Positions 46,335-60,992 of a stretch of DNA of 64,000 bases are shown piece by piece. A model generated the notes under the pieces. It worked only from the letters and a program-made list of their open reading frames with translations, was not told the DNA's origin and did no database searches. The stretch lies in contig NZ_LZSQ01000075.1 of the NCBI RefSeq assembly GCF_001665535.1, positions 1-64,000 of the forward strand. The letters are read 5' to 3'. The translations under genes and the position numbers were made by a program. Numbering within the stretch: position 1 is the first letter of the stretch; each line of letters starts with the position of its first letter. This stretch comes from Mycobacterium sp. 852002-51961_SCH5331710. Its GTDB lineage: Bacteria > Actinomycetota > Actinomycetes > Mycobacteriales > Mycobacteriaceae.

Positions 46335-46850
46335 ATGACACCCGACCCCGCGCAGGCCGAGCTGCTGCGCGCGATCCACGACGAGCACAGCCAGGCACTG
46401 CTGCGGTACGTGTTGCGGCTGACGCGCGGCGACATGCCGTTCGCCGAGGACGTGGTGCAGGAAGCGCTGCTGCGGCTGTGGCGCAAACCGGAGATCCTGC
46501 AGCAGCCGGGCGACGCCGCGCGGGCGTGGCTGTTCACCGTCGCGCGCAACCTCGTCATCGACGACCGGCGCAGCGCGCGTTTCAGCCGCGAACTGCAGAC
46601 CGATGACCTGCCCGAGCGGCCCTCGCTCGACGCGATCGGTCCCGCGGTCGACAAGTGGGTGCTCGCCGACGCGCTGAAAGCGCTCAGCGCCGACCATCGC
46701 ACCGCGATCGTGCGTGCGTACTACCTCGGCCAGACTGTGGCCGACATCGCCGCGCATGAGGGGATTGCGCCGGGAACCGTGAAGTCGAGGCTGCACTACG
46801 CGTTGCGCGCGTTGCGGATCGCGCTGCAGGAAAGGGGGGTTGTCCAATGA
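46335..46850 (+). CDS. ECF RNA polymerase sigma factor (SigK/SigL-like)
   Basis: 171 residues. Region 2: LLRYVLRLTRGDMPFAEDVV with VVQEALLRLWRKPEI and AWLFTVARNLVIDDRRSAR; region 4: ALSADHRTAIVRAYYLGQTV with HEGIAPGTVKSRLHYALRAL. Co-transcribed with and overlapping (ATGA) an RskA-type anti-sigma factor. This pair occupies the space between hemW and the mycobactin locus, where M. tuberculosis has another gene. Its targets cannot be read here. Confidence 0.88.
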   Translation: MTPDPAQAELLRAIHDEHSQALLRYVLRLTRGDMPFAEDVVQEALLRLWRKPEILQQPGDAARAWLFTVARNLVIDDRRSARFSRELQTDDLPERPSLDAIGPAVDKWVLADALKALSADHRTAIVRAYYLGQTVADIAAHEGIAPGTVKSRLHYALRALRIALQERGVVQ

Positions 46851-47545
46851 GCCAGGAGTTCGACCGGACACCCGATGACGACCTCGCCGAATGGGATGCG
46901 GCCTACGTGCTCGGCGCGCTGAGCCTGGAGGACCGGCGCACTTACGAGGACTACCTCGCCGCGAACCCGGGCCGCGCCGCCGAGCTGACCGAGCTGGAGG
47001 AGATGCCCGGAATCCTGGGCGCTCTCAGCCGCGACGAGGCCCTCGCGTTGACCGATCTGGGCCAGGCGCCCGCCGACTCCGACGTTGCATCGCTGGCCCA
47101 GGCCGCGGCGAAGCGTCAGCGGCAGTCGCGCCGCACGAAGCTCGCAGCGGCGGTGGCCGTCGCGGCGGCCCTCGCGATCGTCGGCGGAGTCGTCGGCGCG
47201 ACGGTGTTCCCGCGCACGCCGTCGGTGCAGACGGTGGCTTTGGAGCCGATGCAGCCCGGTCAGCGCCAGGGCCTGACCGCGCAGTTGGCCGTGTCGGAGA
47301 AGAAATGGGGCACCGAGCTCAACTGGGCGTGCGAGTACACCAAGGAATGGGCCCGCGACGTCGAGAGCTACGACATCGTGGTGACGACGCGCGACGGCGC
47401 GCAGACCGCCGTCGGTTCGTGGCGCCCGTCGGGGGACGAGGCGACCGGGCTGTCCGCGGCGACGAGCATCCCCACCTCGGAGATCCGCAGCATCGACATC
47501 CGGGTGTCGGGCAGCGACGAACCGCTGGCCATCCGCAACCTGTGA
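46847..47545 (+). CDS. RskA-type membrane anti-sigma factor
   Basis: 232 residues. An N-terminal sigma-binding part (EWDAAYVLGALSLEDRRTYE, then LTELEEMPGILGAL) is followed by one membrane helix (AAAVAVAAALAIVGGVVGAT, about 115-135) and an extracytoplasmic RskA domain (WACEYTKEWARDVESYDIVV). No HxxxCxxC zinc motif is present, as in SigK/RskA systems, so release probably goes through regulated proteolysis rather than redox. Confidence 0.82.
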   Translation: MSQEFDRTPDDDLAEWDAAYVLGALSLEDRRTYEDYLAANPGRAAELTELEEMPGILGALSRDEALALTDLGQAPADSDVASLAQAAAKRQRQSRRTKLAAAVAVAAALAIVGGVVGATVFPRTPSVQTVALEPMQPGQRQGLTAQLAVSEKKWGTELNWACEYTKEWARDVESYDIVVTTRDGAQTAVGSWRPSGDEATGLSAATSIPTSEIRSIDIRVSGSDEPLAIRNL

Positions 47546-47688
47546 CGGCGTCGACGCGGCGACGCCGCGGCGCGAATTGACGTCGCGGCAATCCTTTTGG
47601 GCGTGACCGGCACCACGCTCGCGCCGCCTGCGTAGCTCCCACAAATGAGCGCGGTTATGCCAGTATGGCCGCCATGGCGTGTGGCTTC

Positions 47689-47707
47689 TTAGGCAAGGCT
47701 ATCCAGA
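47689..47707. promoter_or_regulatory. IdeR iron box upstream of the polyketide synthase
   Basis: TTAGGCAAGGCTATCCAGA matches 14 of 19 positions of the mycobacterial IdeR consensus TTAGGTTAGSCTAACCTAA, with the TTAGG arm and the GGCTA core intact. It ends 18 bp before the GTG of the polyketide synthase gene, a position where iron-loaded IdeR would repress. Confidence 0.75.
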
Positions 47708-47725
47708 CTTCGGGACAACGCTGAC

Positions 47726-52897
<5,172 letters not shown>

Positions 52898-52910
52898 GCG
52901 GACCTCGGGC

Positions 52911-54593
52911 TCAGGACGTCAGCTGCGCGACGACCTTCTTCTTGTCCACCTTGCCGACCGCCGTCTTGGGCAGCGTGGGCAACGGCGACAGCACGTCGGG
53001 CCTGCAGTGCGCCGAGACGCCGCGCTCGTCGAGGAACCGGTTGAGTTCGACCAGCGAGATCGGCGCGGCCTTGAACACCACTGCGGCGCAGATCTTCTCG
53101 CCGAGGAACTCGTCCGGAAGTGCCATCGCCGCGGCGGCGTAGATCGCCGGGTGGGCGAACAGATGCTCCTCGAGGTCTGACGCCGACACGGTCTCACCAC
53201 CGCGGTGGATGACGTCCTTGATGCGCCCGGTCACCTCCACATAGCCGGCCCGCGGGCCGTCGGCGAAGATGCGCACTCGGTCGCCGCTGCGATAGAAGCC
53301 GTCGGGGGTGAACGAGCGCGCGTTCGCCTCGTCGGCGCGGTAATAGCCGTTGAGCGTGTAGGGGCCGCGCACCAGCAGTTCGCCTTCCTCGCCGGGCGCC
53401 ACCTGCGCGCCGGACTCGTCGACGACCCGCATCTCGTCGTGCGGTGACATCGGCCTGCCCTGGGTGTTGACGACGACATCGACGGGATCGCCGGGGCGGG
53501 TGAAGTTCAGCATGCCCTCGGCCATTCCGAAGATCTGCTGCAGTCCCGGGGTGAGGCCGGACCGGATGTACTCGGCCTCCTGCGGCGTCATCCGCGAACC
53601 GCCGACCTGCACGAGCCGCAGCGACGTCGGCAGCACCGGTTCCCATTCGCACGCCTGGGTCCACACCTTGGCCAGCGCATTCACCAGCGCCGTGACGGTG
53701 ACCTTGTGCCGGTCGATCAACGCGAACGCCGCCTCGGGGCTGGCGTCGGTGGTGAAAACCGATGTGGCGCCGACGCTCATCGAGCCCAGCAGTCCCGGGC
53801 AGGCCAGCGGGAAGTTGTGGCCGGCGGGCAACACGACGAGGTACACGTCGTCGCCGGTGAGGTGACACTCCCGGGCGCTGGCCCTGGCGGTGTAGAGGTA
53901 GTCGTTGTGGGTGCGGGCGATGAGCTTCGGCAGGCCCGTGGTGCCGCCGGACACGAGGAGGAGGGCGGGCGCCTCGGGGTCGACGGGCGGGCGCTCGGTG
54001 CGCGGACCGTCGAAAGATGCCAGTGCCGACCAGGATTCGAACCGTCCCGGCTCACCGTGGACGAACACGTGTTGCATCGCGGGGTTGTCCCTGACGAGTT
54101 CGTCGGCGAGCTCGCGGTAGTCGAAGCCGCCGACCGCATCGGGCACGATCAAGCCCACCGCGCCACTGACCGCGGCGAAATGGTTCAGTTCCGCCGACCG
54201 ATGGCCCGGCAGACACATGACGGGGACGACGCCGGCGCGCAGCACCCCGAACAGGGCCACGGCGAACTCGCAGGTGTTCGGCAGTTGCAGCAGCATGCGA
54301 TCACCGGGGACGATGCCGCGGTCGGCCAGCGCGGCAGCGATCCGGTCGGCACGGGCGTCCAGTTCAGCGAACGAGTAGCTGACGGCGTCGTCGATCACCG
54401 CGGTCCGGTCGGGCCACGCCGCGACCGCGCCGGTCAGGATCGAGTCGAGCGGTTCGTCGGTCCAGTAGCCCGCGCGCCGGTACTCGTCGGCGCGGTCGGC
54501 CGGAAACGGCACGAAACCGGCCGTGAGGTCGCCGAATCCGGTGTTGTCGAGCGGCTGTTCTGCGGATGGGCGCTGCTCAAAACCGGTGCTCAT
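52911..54593 (-). CDS. mbtA: Salicyl (aryl)-AMP ligase of mycobactin synthesis
   Basis: A 560-residue stand-alone adenylation enzyme like MbtA/YbtE/DhbE. Core motifs: LLLVSGGTTGLPKLIARTHN (A3), AGHNFPLACPGLLG, QQIFGMAEGMLNFTR (A5), YRSGDRVRIFADG (A7), GRIKDVIHRGGETVSASDLE (A8) and PKTAVGKVDKKKVVAQL (A10 Lys). Activates the aryl acid and loads it on the MbtB carrier domain. ATG at 54593 gives MSTGFEQRPS; a longer frame to 54692 overlaps the promoter. TATATT (54635-54640, minus strand) is a candidate -10. Divergent from mbtB. Confidence 0.92.
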   Translation of the reverse strand: MSTGFEQRPSAEQPLDNTGFGDLTAGFVPFPADRADEYRRAGYWTDEPLDSILTGAVAAWPDRTAVIDDAVSYSFAELDARADRIAAALADRGIVPGDRMLLQLPNTCEFAVALFGVLRAGVVPVMCLPGHRSAELNHFAAVSGAVGLIVPDAVGGFDYRELADELVRDNPAMQHVFVHGEPGRFESWSALASFDGPRTERPPVDPEAPALLLVSGGTTGLPKLIARTHNDYLYTARASARECHLTGDDVYLVVLPAGHNFPLACPGLLGSMSVGATSVFTTDASPEAAFALIDRHKVTVTALVNALAKVWTQACEWEPVLPTSLRLVQVGGSRMTPQEAEYIRSGLTPGLQQIFGMAEGMLNFTRPGDPVDVVVNTQGRPMSPHDEMRVVDESGAQVAPGEEGELLVRGPYTLNGYYRADEANARSFTPDGFYRSGDRVRIFADGPRAGYVEVTGRIKDVIHRGGETVSASDLEEHLFAHPAIYAAAAMALPDEFLGEKICAAVVFKAAPISLVELNRFLDERGVSAHCRPDVLSPLPTLPKTAVGKVDKKKVVAQLTS

Positions 54594-54661
54594 GAAGGAT
54601 GCGACCTCGTGGGGTAGGTGTGTTCGGTGCGTCGAATATAAGGTAGCGTGCCTCGGGTTAG

Positions 54662-54680
54662 TTAGGGCAGCCTGTACTAA
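54662..54680. promoter_or_regulatory. IdeR iron box between mbtA and mbtB
   Basis: TTAGGGCAGCCTGTACTAA matches 14 of 19 consensus positions, with both outer arms (TTAGG and CTAA) intact. It overlaps the likely mbtB -10 (TACTAA) and is followed by GGAGGG and the mbtB GTG. It may also control mbtA on the other strand. Confidence 0.75.
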
Positions 54681-54694
54681 TCTGGAGGGCACGC

Positions 54695-57600
54695 GTGGGT
54701 GTGGGTGAGACTGGTTCGTCGACGGAGCGCACGACCGATCGCACCGTCCGCGAGGAGGTCGCCGAACTCCTCGGCGTGAATCCCGACGAGGTCGACCCGA
54801 ACGCCGACCTGATCGCCTCCGGCCTCGACTCGATCCGCATGATGTCGCTGTCCGGTCGCTGGCGGAAGCAGGGCATCGACATCAACTTCGCCGCACTCGC
54901 GGAGAATCCCACGGTGTCGGCGTGGTCGGCGCTGGTGGCCGACCGTGCCCGCGAGGACGCCACCGAGCGGGCCACCGAACCCGCCGCCGCCGGCGACGAG
55001 AACGAACCCTTCCCGCTGGCGCCGATGCAGCACGCGATGTGGTTGGGCCGCAACGACGATCAGCAACTCGGCGGGGTGGCCGCCCACCTGTACGTCGAAT
55101 TCGACGGCGTCGGCGTGGACCCGGAACGGCTGCAGAGTGCGGCGACGAAACTGGTTGCGCGCCATCCGATGTTGCGCGTCGAAATCCTCCCCGACGGCAC
55201 ACAGCGCATCGGGGACCGGCGCCTGCCCGTGACGATCTACGACCTGCGCGAGCTGGACCACGCGGCTGCCGAGCAACGCCTCGAGACCATCCGAAACGAG
55301 AAGTCGCATCAGATCCTCGACGGTGACGTGCTCGAACTGAGCCTGTCGCTGCGCCCCGATGGGCGCACCCGGTTGCATGTCGACATGGACATGAACGCCG
55401 CCGACGCGGTGAGCTACCGCAAGTTCATGGCCGACCTCGCCGTGTTCTACCGCGGCGGTGAGCTTGCCGACCTCGGATACAGCTACCGCGAATACCGGGC
55501 CGCGTTGACCGCGTCGAACCCAGGCCCGTCCGACGACGACGTGCAATGGTGGACCGAGCGCATCCCGGAACTCCCCGAAGCGCCCGCACTGCCGTTGGTG
55601 CCGCCCGCCGAACAGGCCGACCCCCGGCGCAGCGTCCGCCTGTGGCACATCTTCGACGTCGCAACCCGAGACGCCCTGTTCGCCGCCGCGCACCGCCGCG
55701 GCATCACGCCGGCGATGGCCGTCGCGGCGTCGTATTCCCATGCGCTGGCGCGGTGGTCGAGCAATTCGCGGTTCCTGCTCAACCTGCCGATGTTCGGGCG
55801 AGAGCCGTTCCACCCCGACGTCGAGAAGCTCGTGGGCTGCTTCACGTCCTCGCTGATGCTCGACATCGACCTCACCGAAAGCCGCACACCCGCGCAGCGG
55901 GCGCGCGCCGTCCAGGAGACCCTGCACAACACCGCTCGGCACTCGAGCTACTCCGGTCTGTCGGTGCTCAGGGACCTCGGGCGGCACCGTGGCAACCAGG
56001 TGCTCGCCCCGATCGTCTACACCAGCGCGCTGGGCCTCGGCGATCTGTTCGCCGGTGAGGTGACCGACCAGTTCGGCGTTCCCGTGTGGACGATTTCGCA
56101 AGGGCCACAGGTGCTCATTGACGCGCAAGCGACCCCGCTGGCCGACGGCCTGATGATCAACTGGGACGTGCGCGTTGACGCATTCCGTCCGGGTGTGGCC
56201 GACGCGATGTTCGCCTATCACCTCGCCGAACTCACCCGACTGGCGACCGATGACGCCGCGTGGGACGCACCCGACCCGCCCGCGGTGACCGAGGCGCAAC
56301 GAGCCGTGCGCCAAGCGGTGAACGGCACCACGGCCCCGCCGAGCGGCGAGGCGATCCACGACGGCTTCTTCCGCAACGCCCTCGACAACCCCCGCGCACC
56401 GGCGGTGGTCAGCCGTGACGGCGACCTGAGCTACGGCGAACTGCGCACCCGCGCGCTGGGCGTCGCGGCGACGTTGCGCGACAACGGCGTTCGCCCCGGT
56501 GACCTCGTCGCCCTGATCGGACCGAAGTGCGCCGAGCAGATTCCCGCGGTGCTCGGCATCCTCGCGGCGGGCGCGGCCTACCTCCCGATCGGCGCGGACC
56601 AGCCCGTCGAGCGCAGCGCGCGGATCCTGGAGTCGAGCGGGGTCACCGCGGTACTCGTCTGCGGCGGCGCCGAGGCGACGCACACCGGCGTGCCGGTCGT
56701 CACGGTCACCGACGCGTCCGCCCGCGATGCCGACGCGCAACCCGCCGACGTCGATCCGAATTCGCTTGCCTACGTGCTGTTCACGTCGGGCTCCACCGGC
56801 GAGCCCAAGGGTGTGGAGCTCACCCACGACGCGGTCATGAACACCATCGAATTCGTCACCGACCACTTCGGACTGCACGCCAGCGACCGCAGCCTGGCCC
56901 TGGCGTCGCTGGAAGCCGACATGTCGGTGCTGGAGATCTTCGCGTTGCTGCGCGCGGGCGGCGCGGTGGTGGTGGTCGATGAGGATCAGCGTCGCGACCC
57001 GGACACCTGGGCCGGGCTGATTCAGCAGCACGGCGTGACGTTCCTGAACTGGATGCCCGGCTGGCTCGACATGCTCCTCGAGGTGGGCGGCGATCGGCTG
57101 ACTGGTCTGCGCGTGGTGCTGCTCGGCGGAGACTGGGTGCGGCCGGAACTGATTCGCGCCCTGCGGAACTCGGCCCCCGATGTGCGCGCCGCGGGCCTGG
57201 GGGGCGCGACCGAGACCGCGGTGCACGGCACGATCTGCGAGGTCGACGACCCGCCGGCGCGCTGGACGTCGGTGCCCTACGGCACGCCTTTTCCGAACAA
57301 CGCCTGCCGCGTGGCGGCCGCCGACGGTTCGGACTGCCCCGACTGGGTGTCCGGCGAACTCTGGTTCACCGGCCGGGGTATCGCCCGCGGATACCGCGGA
57401 CGGCCCGACCTGACCGCAGAGAAGTTCGTCGAACATGACGGCCGAACCTGGTATCGCACCGGTGATCTCGTGCGTTACCTGCCCGACGGCACGCTGGAGT
57501 TCGTCGGGCGCGTCGACCACCGTGTCAAGATCAGCGGATACCGCATCGAACTCGGCGAGGTGGAGGCCGCGCTCAAGCGCGTCGGCGGCATCGCCGCCGC

Positions 57601-58180
57601 GGTCGCCGCCGTTGTCCCCGCCGAGCGCGACGTGCTCGCGGCGCTGGTGCGCACGGACGATCCCTCGATCGACGCGGGGTCGGTCACCGCGGCGATGTCC
57701 GATCTCGTACCGGCGCACATGATCCCGAAGATCATCGTGGTGTCCGACCGGATACCGTTCACCGTCAACGGCAAGATCGACCGCAAGGCCGTTGCGCACC
57801 TGCTGGCCGATGCCGAACCGCCTGCGGCACAGGAGTTCCGGACATCGACCACACCGCTGGAGTCGGCGCTGGTCGCGATCGTCGCAGATGTGCTCGACGT
57901 CGATGACGACGTCCGGATCGGGATCGACGACGACTTCTTCTCCCTCGGCGGGGATTCGGTGCTGGCCACGCAGGTGATCGCCCAGGTGCGGGACTGGCTG
58001 GACACCCCGACGGTGTTGGTCACCGACATGTTCGCGACCAGGTGCGTCGCCAAGCTCGCCGAACGGCTCCTACGTCGCGAACCGGACGGCGAGCGGCTCA
58101 ATGCGGTCGCCGAGGTCTACCTCGAGGTGGCCCAGATGGACAGCGCGGCCGTGCTGTCCGAGCTCGAGTCGTCGGCCTAG
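54695..58180 (+). CDS. mbtB: Mycobactin nonribosomal peptide synthetase MbtB, without thioesterase domain
   Basis: 1,161 residues. Order: aryl carrier (Ser46 in ADLIASGLDSIRMM), cyclisation domain (about 65-520, with DMNAADAVS fitting DxxxxDxxS), adenylation domain (about 540-990: LFTSGSTGEPKGVELTHD, RTGDLVRYLPDG, KISGYRIELGEVE), peptidyl carrier (Ser1088 in FFSLGGDSVLATQV). It condenses the aryl acid with Ser/Thr and forms the oxazoline. M. tuberculosis MbtB is 1,414 residues and ends in a thioesterase; here the protein stops about 70 residues after the carrier serine, and a free thioesterase is encoded at 62976. GTG start with GGAGGG. Confidence 0.92.
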   Translation: MGVGETGSSTERTTDRTVREEVAELLGVNPDEVDPNADLIASGLDSIRMMSLSGRWRKQGIDINFAALAENPTVSAWSALVADRAREDATERATEPAAAGDENEPFPLAPMQHAMWLGRNDDQQLGGVAAHLYVEFDGVGVDPERLQSAATKLVARHPMLRVEILPDGTQRIGDRRLPVTIYDLRELDHAAAEQRLETIRNEKSHQILDGDVLELSLSLRPDGRTRLHVDMDMNAADAVSYRKFMADLAVFYRGGELADLGYSYREYRAALTASNPGPSDDDVQWWTERIPELPEAPALPLVPPAEQADPRRSVRLWHIFDVATRDALFAAAHRRGITPAMAVAASYSHALARWSSNSRFLLNLPMFGREPFHPDVEKLVGCFTSSLMLDIDLTESRTPAQRARAVQETLHNTARHSSYSGLSVLRDLGRHRGNQVLAPIVYTSALGLGDLFAGEVTDQFGVPVWTISQGPQVLIDAQATPLADGLMINWDVRVDAFRPGVADAMFAYHLAELTRLATDDAAWDAPDPPAVTEAQRAVRQAVNGTTAPPSGEAIHDGFFRNALDNPRAPAVVSRDGDLSYGELRTRALGVAATLRDNGVRPGDLVALIGPKCAEQIPAVLGILAAGAAYLPIGADQPVERSARILESSGVTAVLVCGGAEATHTGVPVVTVTDASARDADAQPADVDPNSLAYVLFTSGSTGEPKGVELTHDAVMNTIEFVTDHFGLHASDRSLALASLEADMSVLEIFALLRAGGAVVVVDEDQRRDPDTWAGLIQQHGVTFLNWMPGWLDMLLEVGGDRLTGLRVVLLGGDWVRPELIRALRNSAPDVRAAGLGGATETAVHGTICEVDDPPARWTSVPYGTPFPNNACRVAAADGSDCPDWVSGELWFTGRGIARGYRGRPDLTAEKFVEHDGRTWYRTGDLVRYLPDGTLEFVGRVDHRVKISGYRIELGEVEAALKRVGGIAAAVAAVVPAERDVLAALVRTDDPSIDAGSVTAAMSDLVPAHMIPKIIVVSDRIPFTVNGKIDRKAVAHLLADAEPPAAQEFRTSTTPLESALVAIVADVLDVDDDVRIGIDDDFFSLGGDSVLATQVIAQVRDWLDTPTVLVTDMFATRCVAKLAERLLRREPDGERLNAVAEVYLEVAQMDSAAVLSELESSA

Positions 58181-58184
58181 AGCC

Positions 58185-59045
58185 TCAGCGGAGCGCCGCC
58201 GCCAACCGACGCCACTGATCGTGCGGGAACTCCCGCGGATCGGCGGTGAGCACCTGGATGCACACGTGATCGGCGCCGGCGTCGAGGTGTTCCTGGACGC
58301 GGTTGAGCACGGTCTTCTCATCACCCCAGGCGATGATCGCGTCGAACAGCCGGTCGCTGACCGTCTCCACTTCGTCTTCGGTGAACCCCGACCGCAACAG
58401 GTTGTTGCGGTAGTTGGGCAGCGCCAGATATGAACGCAGCCAATCGGTTCCGACGGAGCGTGCCTCGTCCCGGTCGGTCGTGAGCAGCACGGTCTGCTCG
58501 GGCAGCAGCAGCGGGCCCTCACCCAGATGCTCACGCGCGTACCGAGTGTGGTCCGGGGTGACGAGATAGGGGTGTGCGCCGCGAGCCCGGGTCGCGGCCA
58601 GCTCGAGCATCTTCGGGCCCAGGGCCGCGAGCACGCGGTTGGCGACCGGAACCGGCTGTGGGGTCGCATCGATCCCGTCCAAGTACTTGCGGGTCGCGGC
58701 CAGCGGTTTGCGGTAGAGCCCCGGTTCCTTGCTGTCGATCAACGGTGCATGGCTCACCCCGATGCCGAGCAGGAAGCGCTCACCGTGGGTTTCGGTCAAC
58801 GCCGCGTAGCGGGCGGCCACATCGGCGGGCTCGTGCATCCAGAGGTTCAGGATGCCGGTGGCGATCACCACCTGCTTGGTCGCCGAGAGCAGGTGTTCCA
58901 CCGAGTCGAGGACGGGCCCACCGACGTCGGGGATCCACAGCGCGGTGAAGCCGAGCTCCTCCAACTCCGCGGCGGCCTCGGCCGCTTGACCCTGATCGCC
59001 GTAGCGCAACTGCGAACTCCAGACACCGACGCCTGCCAGATCCAT
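58185..59045 (-). CDS. LLM-class F420-dependent oxidoreductase inside the mbt locus
   Basis: A 286-residue luciferase-like protein of the TIGR03620 type. MDLAGVGVWSSQLRYGDQGQ, GFTALWIPDVGGPVLDSVEH, QVVIATGILNLWMHEPADVA and ERFLLGIGVSHAPLIDS. ATG at 59045 has GGGACC upstream. Convergent with mbtB (stops 4 bp apart) and divergent from the ABC genes, with an IdeR box in the divergent gap. A role in mycobactin is not established; it could be a passenger. Confidence 0.82.
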   Translation of the reverse strand: MDLAGVGVWSSQLRYGDQGQAAEAAAELEELGFTALWIPDVGGPVLDSVEHLLSATKQVVIATGILNLWMHEPADVAARYAALTETHGERFLLGIGVSHAPLIDSKEPGLYRKPLAATRKYLDGIDATPQPVPVANRVLAALGPKMLELAATRARGAHPYLVTPDHTRYAREHLGEGPLLLPEQTVLLTTDRDEARSVGTDWLRSYLALPNYRNNLLRSGFTEDEVETVSDRLFDAIIAWGDEKTVLNRVQEHLDAGADHVCIQVLTADPREFPHDQWRRLAAALR

Positions 59046-59126
59046 GAAGGTCCCTTTCGAGAGAGGAGTGAGCCCATAACCGACCACTTCACGTTACGTA
59101 GCGACCGCCAGTCGTCACGCGGCCGG

Positions 59127-59145
59127 TAGGGTTAGGCGACCCTTA
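59127..59145. promoter_or_regulatory. IdeR iron box upstream of the ABC transporter pair
   Basis: TAGGGTTAGGCGACCCTTA matches 14 of 19 consensus positions with the GGTTAGGC core intact. It lies 20 bp before the ATG at 59166, with CTGGAGG between, and 81 bp from the start of the opposite oxidoreductase gene. Confidence 0.75.
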
Positions 59146-59165
59146 CCCCGAGACCTGGAGGGTGC

Positions 59166-60992
59166 ATGACCGCCGTGCAACCAGCGCCCGTCGTCGAGAC
59201 GGATTCACCCGAACCCGCGGGCGACGCGGCCAAGCGGGCGGCTACCTACGACAAGCTCGCGCTACAGCAGCTGCTCGCCCCCACCCGGGCGCGGTCGTCA
59301 CGGGCGCAGCGGTACCAGCTGCTGGCGTCGGCGGCCACCATCGTGCCGTTCATCGGGATCGTCGAGATCGGCCGTGAACTGCTCGCGCAGGGCCCGCCCG
59401 ACACCGCCAGGCTCTGGACGATCGTCGCCGTGGTGATCGTCGCGCTGCTGGTGCGCACGCTGGCCGGCGGTGCCGCGCTGACGATCACCCACTTCGCCGA
59501 CGTGGACCTGCAGCGGTCGCTGCGGCTGCGCATCGTCGACAAGCTCGGCCGGTTGCCGCTGGGCTGGTTCGGCAGCAGGTCGTCGGGCGAGGTGCGCAAG
59601 GCCGTCCAGAACGACGTCGGCGAATTGCATTTCCTAGTGGCCCATTCCGCGGTGGAGAACACCGGTGCGCTGGCCACGCCGCTGTTCGGCCTCATCTACT
59701 GCTTCTACCTCGACTGGCGGCTGGGCCTGCTCGCGATGGCCACCGTGCCGTTCTACATCGGCGTCTACCTCGCGCTCGGGCGCGACTCCCGAACCCAGAT
59801 GGAACGGCTCGACCGGGGAGTCGAGCGGATCAGCGCCACCATCGTCGAGTTCATCGCCGGGGTATCGGTGGTCAAGACCTTCGGTCAGGCGGGCAAGGCG
59901 CACAAGCGTTTCGCCGACGCCGCCGACGAGTTCAACTCGGGTTTCGCCGAATGGATCGGACCGCTGGTGCGGGTCAAGGCGGTGTCGTCGATCTTCATCG
60001 ACACCCCGGTGCTGCTGCTGGCCAACTTGGCCGGTGGATACTGGTTCGTCCGCAGCGGCTGGGTCAGCCCGATCGAGGTGCTCGGCTCGACACTGGTGGC
60101 CGTGACCATCCCGGCCGCCGTCCTGACCGTCGGCTACTCCACGCACATCAAACGGCAGGCCGCGGCCGCCGCCGGGCGCCTGCAGCGCCTCCTCGACACA
60201 CCAGCACTGCCCGTCCCGCGTGAAGCCGCGGTGCCGCAGGACAATTCGGTCGAGTTCGACAGTGTGCGGTTCGCGTACGACGGTAAGCACACCGTCCTGC
60301 ACGACGTTTCGCTCACGCTCGCGGCCGGGACCATCACCGCGCTCGTCGGTCCGTCGGGCAGCGGCAAGTCGACGCTGGCCACGCTGGTGCCGCGATTTCA
60401 CGACGTCGCCGCGGGTGCGGTCCGCATCGGAGGGGTCGACGTGCGCGACATCGCCTCGGCAGAGCTGTACCGACACGTCGGGTTCGTCCTGCAGGACGTG
60501 CAACTTCTCGGCATCAGCGTCGCCGACAACATCCGACTCGGCCGGTCCGACGCCGGTGACGACGAGGTCGTCGCCGCGGCGAAGGCCGCCCGCATCCACG
60601 ACCGGATCTTGGCGCTGCCCAACGGGTATGACTCCATCGTCGATGAGGATGCGCACTTCTCCGGCGGCGAGGCGCAACGCGTCAGCATTGCGCGCGCTCT
60701 GCTGGCCGACACGCCGATCCTGGTGCTCGACGAGGCGACGGCGTTCGCCGATCCGGACTCGGAGGCCCTGATCCAGGAGGCGCTGTCGCGTCTCATCGTC
60801 GGACGCACCGTGCTGGTCATCGCGCACCGCCTTGGCTCGATCGCCTCCGCGGACAACATCGTCGTGCTCGACTCGGGACGCGTCGTCGAACAGGGCAGGC
60901 ACGATGAATTGCTTGCTGCCGGCGGGCAATACGCGCGGATGTGGCGAACCTACACCGCAGGTAACGCGCAGGAATGGGAGGTCGCGCGATGA
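59166..60992 (+). CDS. ABC exporter-fold transporter, IrtA-like half without siderophore-interaction domain
   Basis: 608 residues: six-helix membrane domain (about 50-345) and an ATPase (about 360-600). Walker [22 protein letters not shown]-loop FVLQDVQLLGISV, a degenerate signature FSGGEAQRVSIARALLADTP, Walker B LVLDEATAFADPDSEAL, H-loop VIAHRLGSIASAD. Its end (RTYTAGNAQEWEV) and pairing recall the transport half of IrtA, but the flavin-binding siderophore-interaction domain of IrtA is absent. It probably forms a heterodimer with the next protein to move mycobactin in or out. Confidence 0.85.
   Translation: MTAVQPAPVVETDSPEPAGDAAKRAATYDKLALQQLLAPTRARSSRAQRYQLLASAATIVPFIGIVEIGRELLAQGPPDTARLWTIVAVVIVALLVRTLAGGAALTITHFADVDLQRSLRLRIVDKLGRLPLGWFGSRSSGEVRKAVQNDVGELHFLVAHSAVENTGALATPLFGLIYCFYLDWRLGLLAMATVPFYIGVYLALGRDSRTQMERLDRGVERISATIVEFIAGVSVVKTFGQAGKAHKRFADAADEFNSGFAEWIGPLVRVKAVSSIFIDTPVLLLANLAGGYWFVRSGWVSPIEVLGSTLVAVTIPAAVLTVGYSTHIKRQAAAAAGRLQRLLDTPALPVPREAAVPQDNSVEFDSVRFAYDGKHTVLHDVSLTLAAGTITALVGPSGSGKSTLATLVPRFHDVAAGAVRIGGVDVRDIASAELYRHVGFVLQDVQLLGISVADNIRLGRSDAGDDEVVAAAKAARIHDRILALPNGYDSIVDEDAHFSGGEAQRVSIARALLADTPILVLDEATAFADPDSEALIQEALSRLIVGRTVLVIAHRLGSIASADNIVVLDSGRVVEQGRHDELLAAGGQYARMWRTYTAGNAQEWEVAR

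Noticed and set aside
54641..54661. A possible second IdeR box on the mbtA side (AAGGTAGCGTGCCTCGG)
   Set aside because: Needs a one-base gap to resemble the consensus; too weak to call.
54677..57799. A 1,040-codon minus-strand open frame across mbtB
   Set aside because: Composition is shadow-like and every stretch is explained by the MbtB carrier, cyclisation and adenylation motifs on the plus strand.
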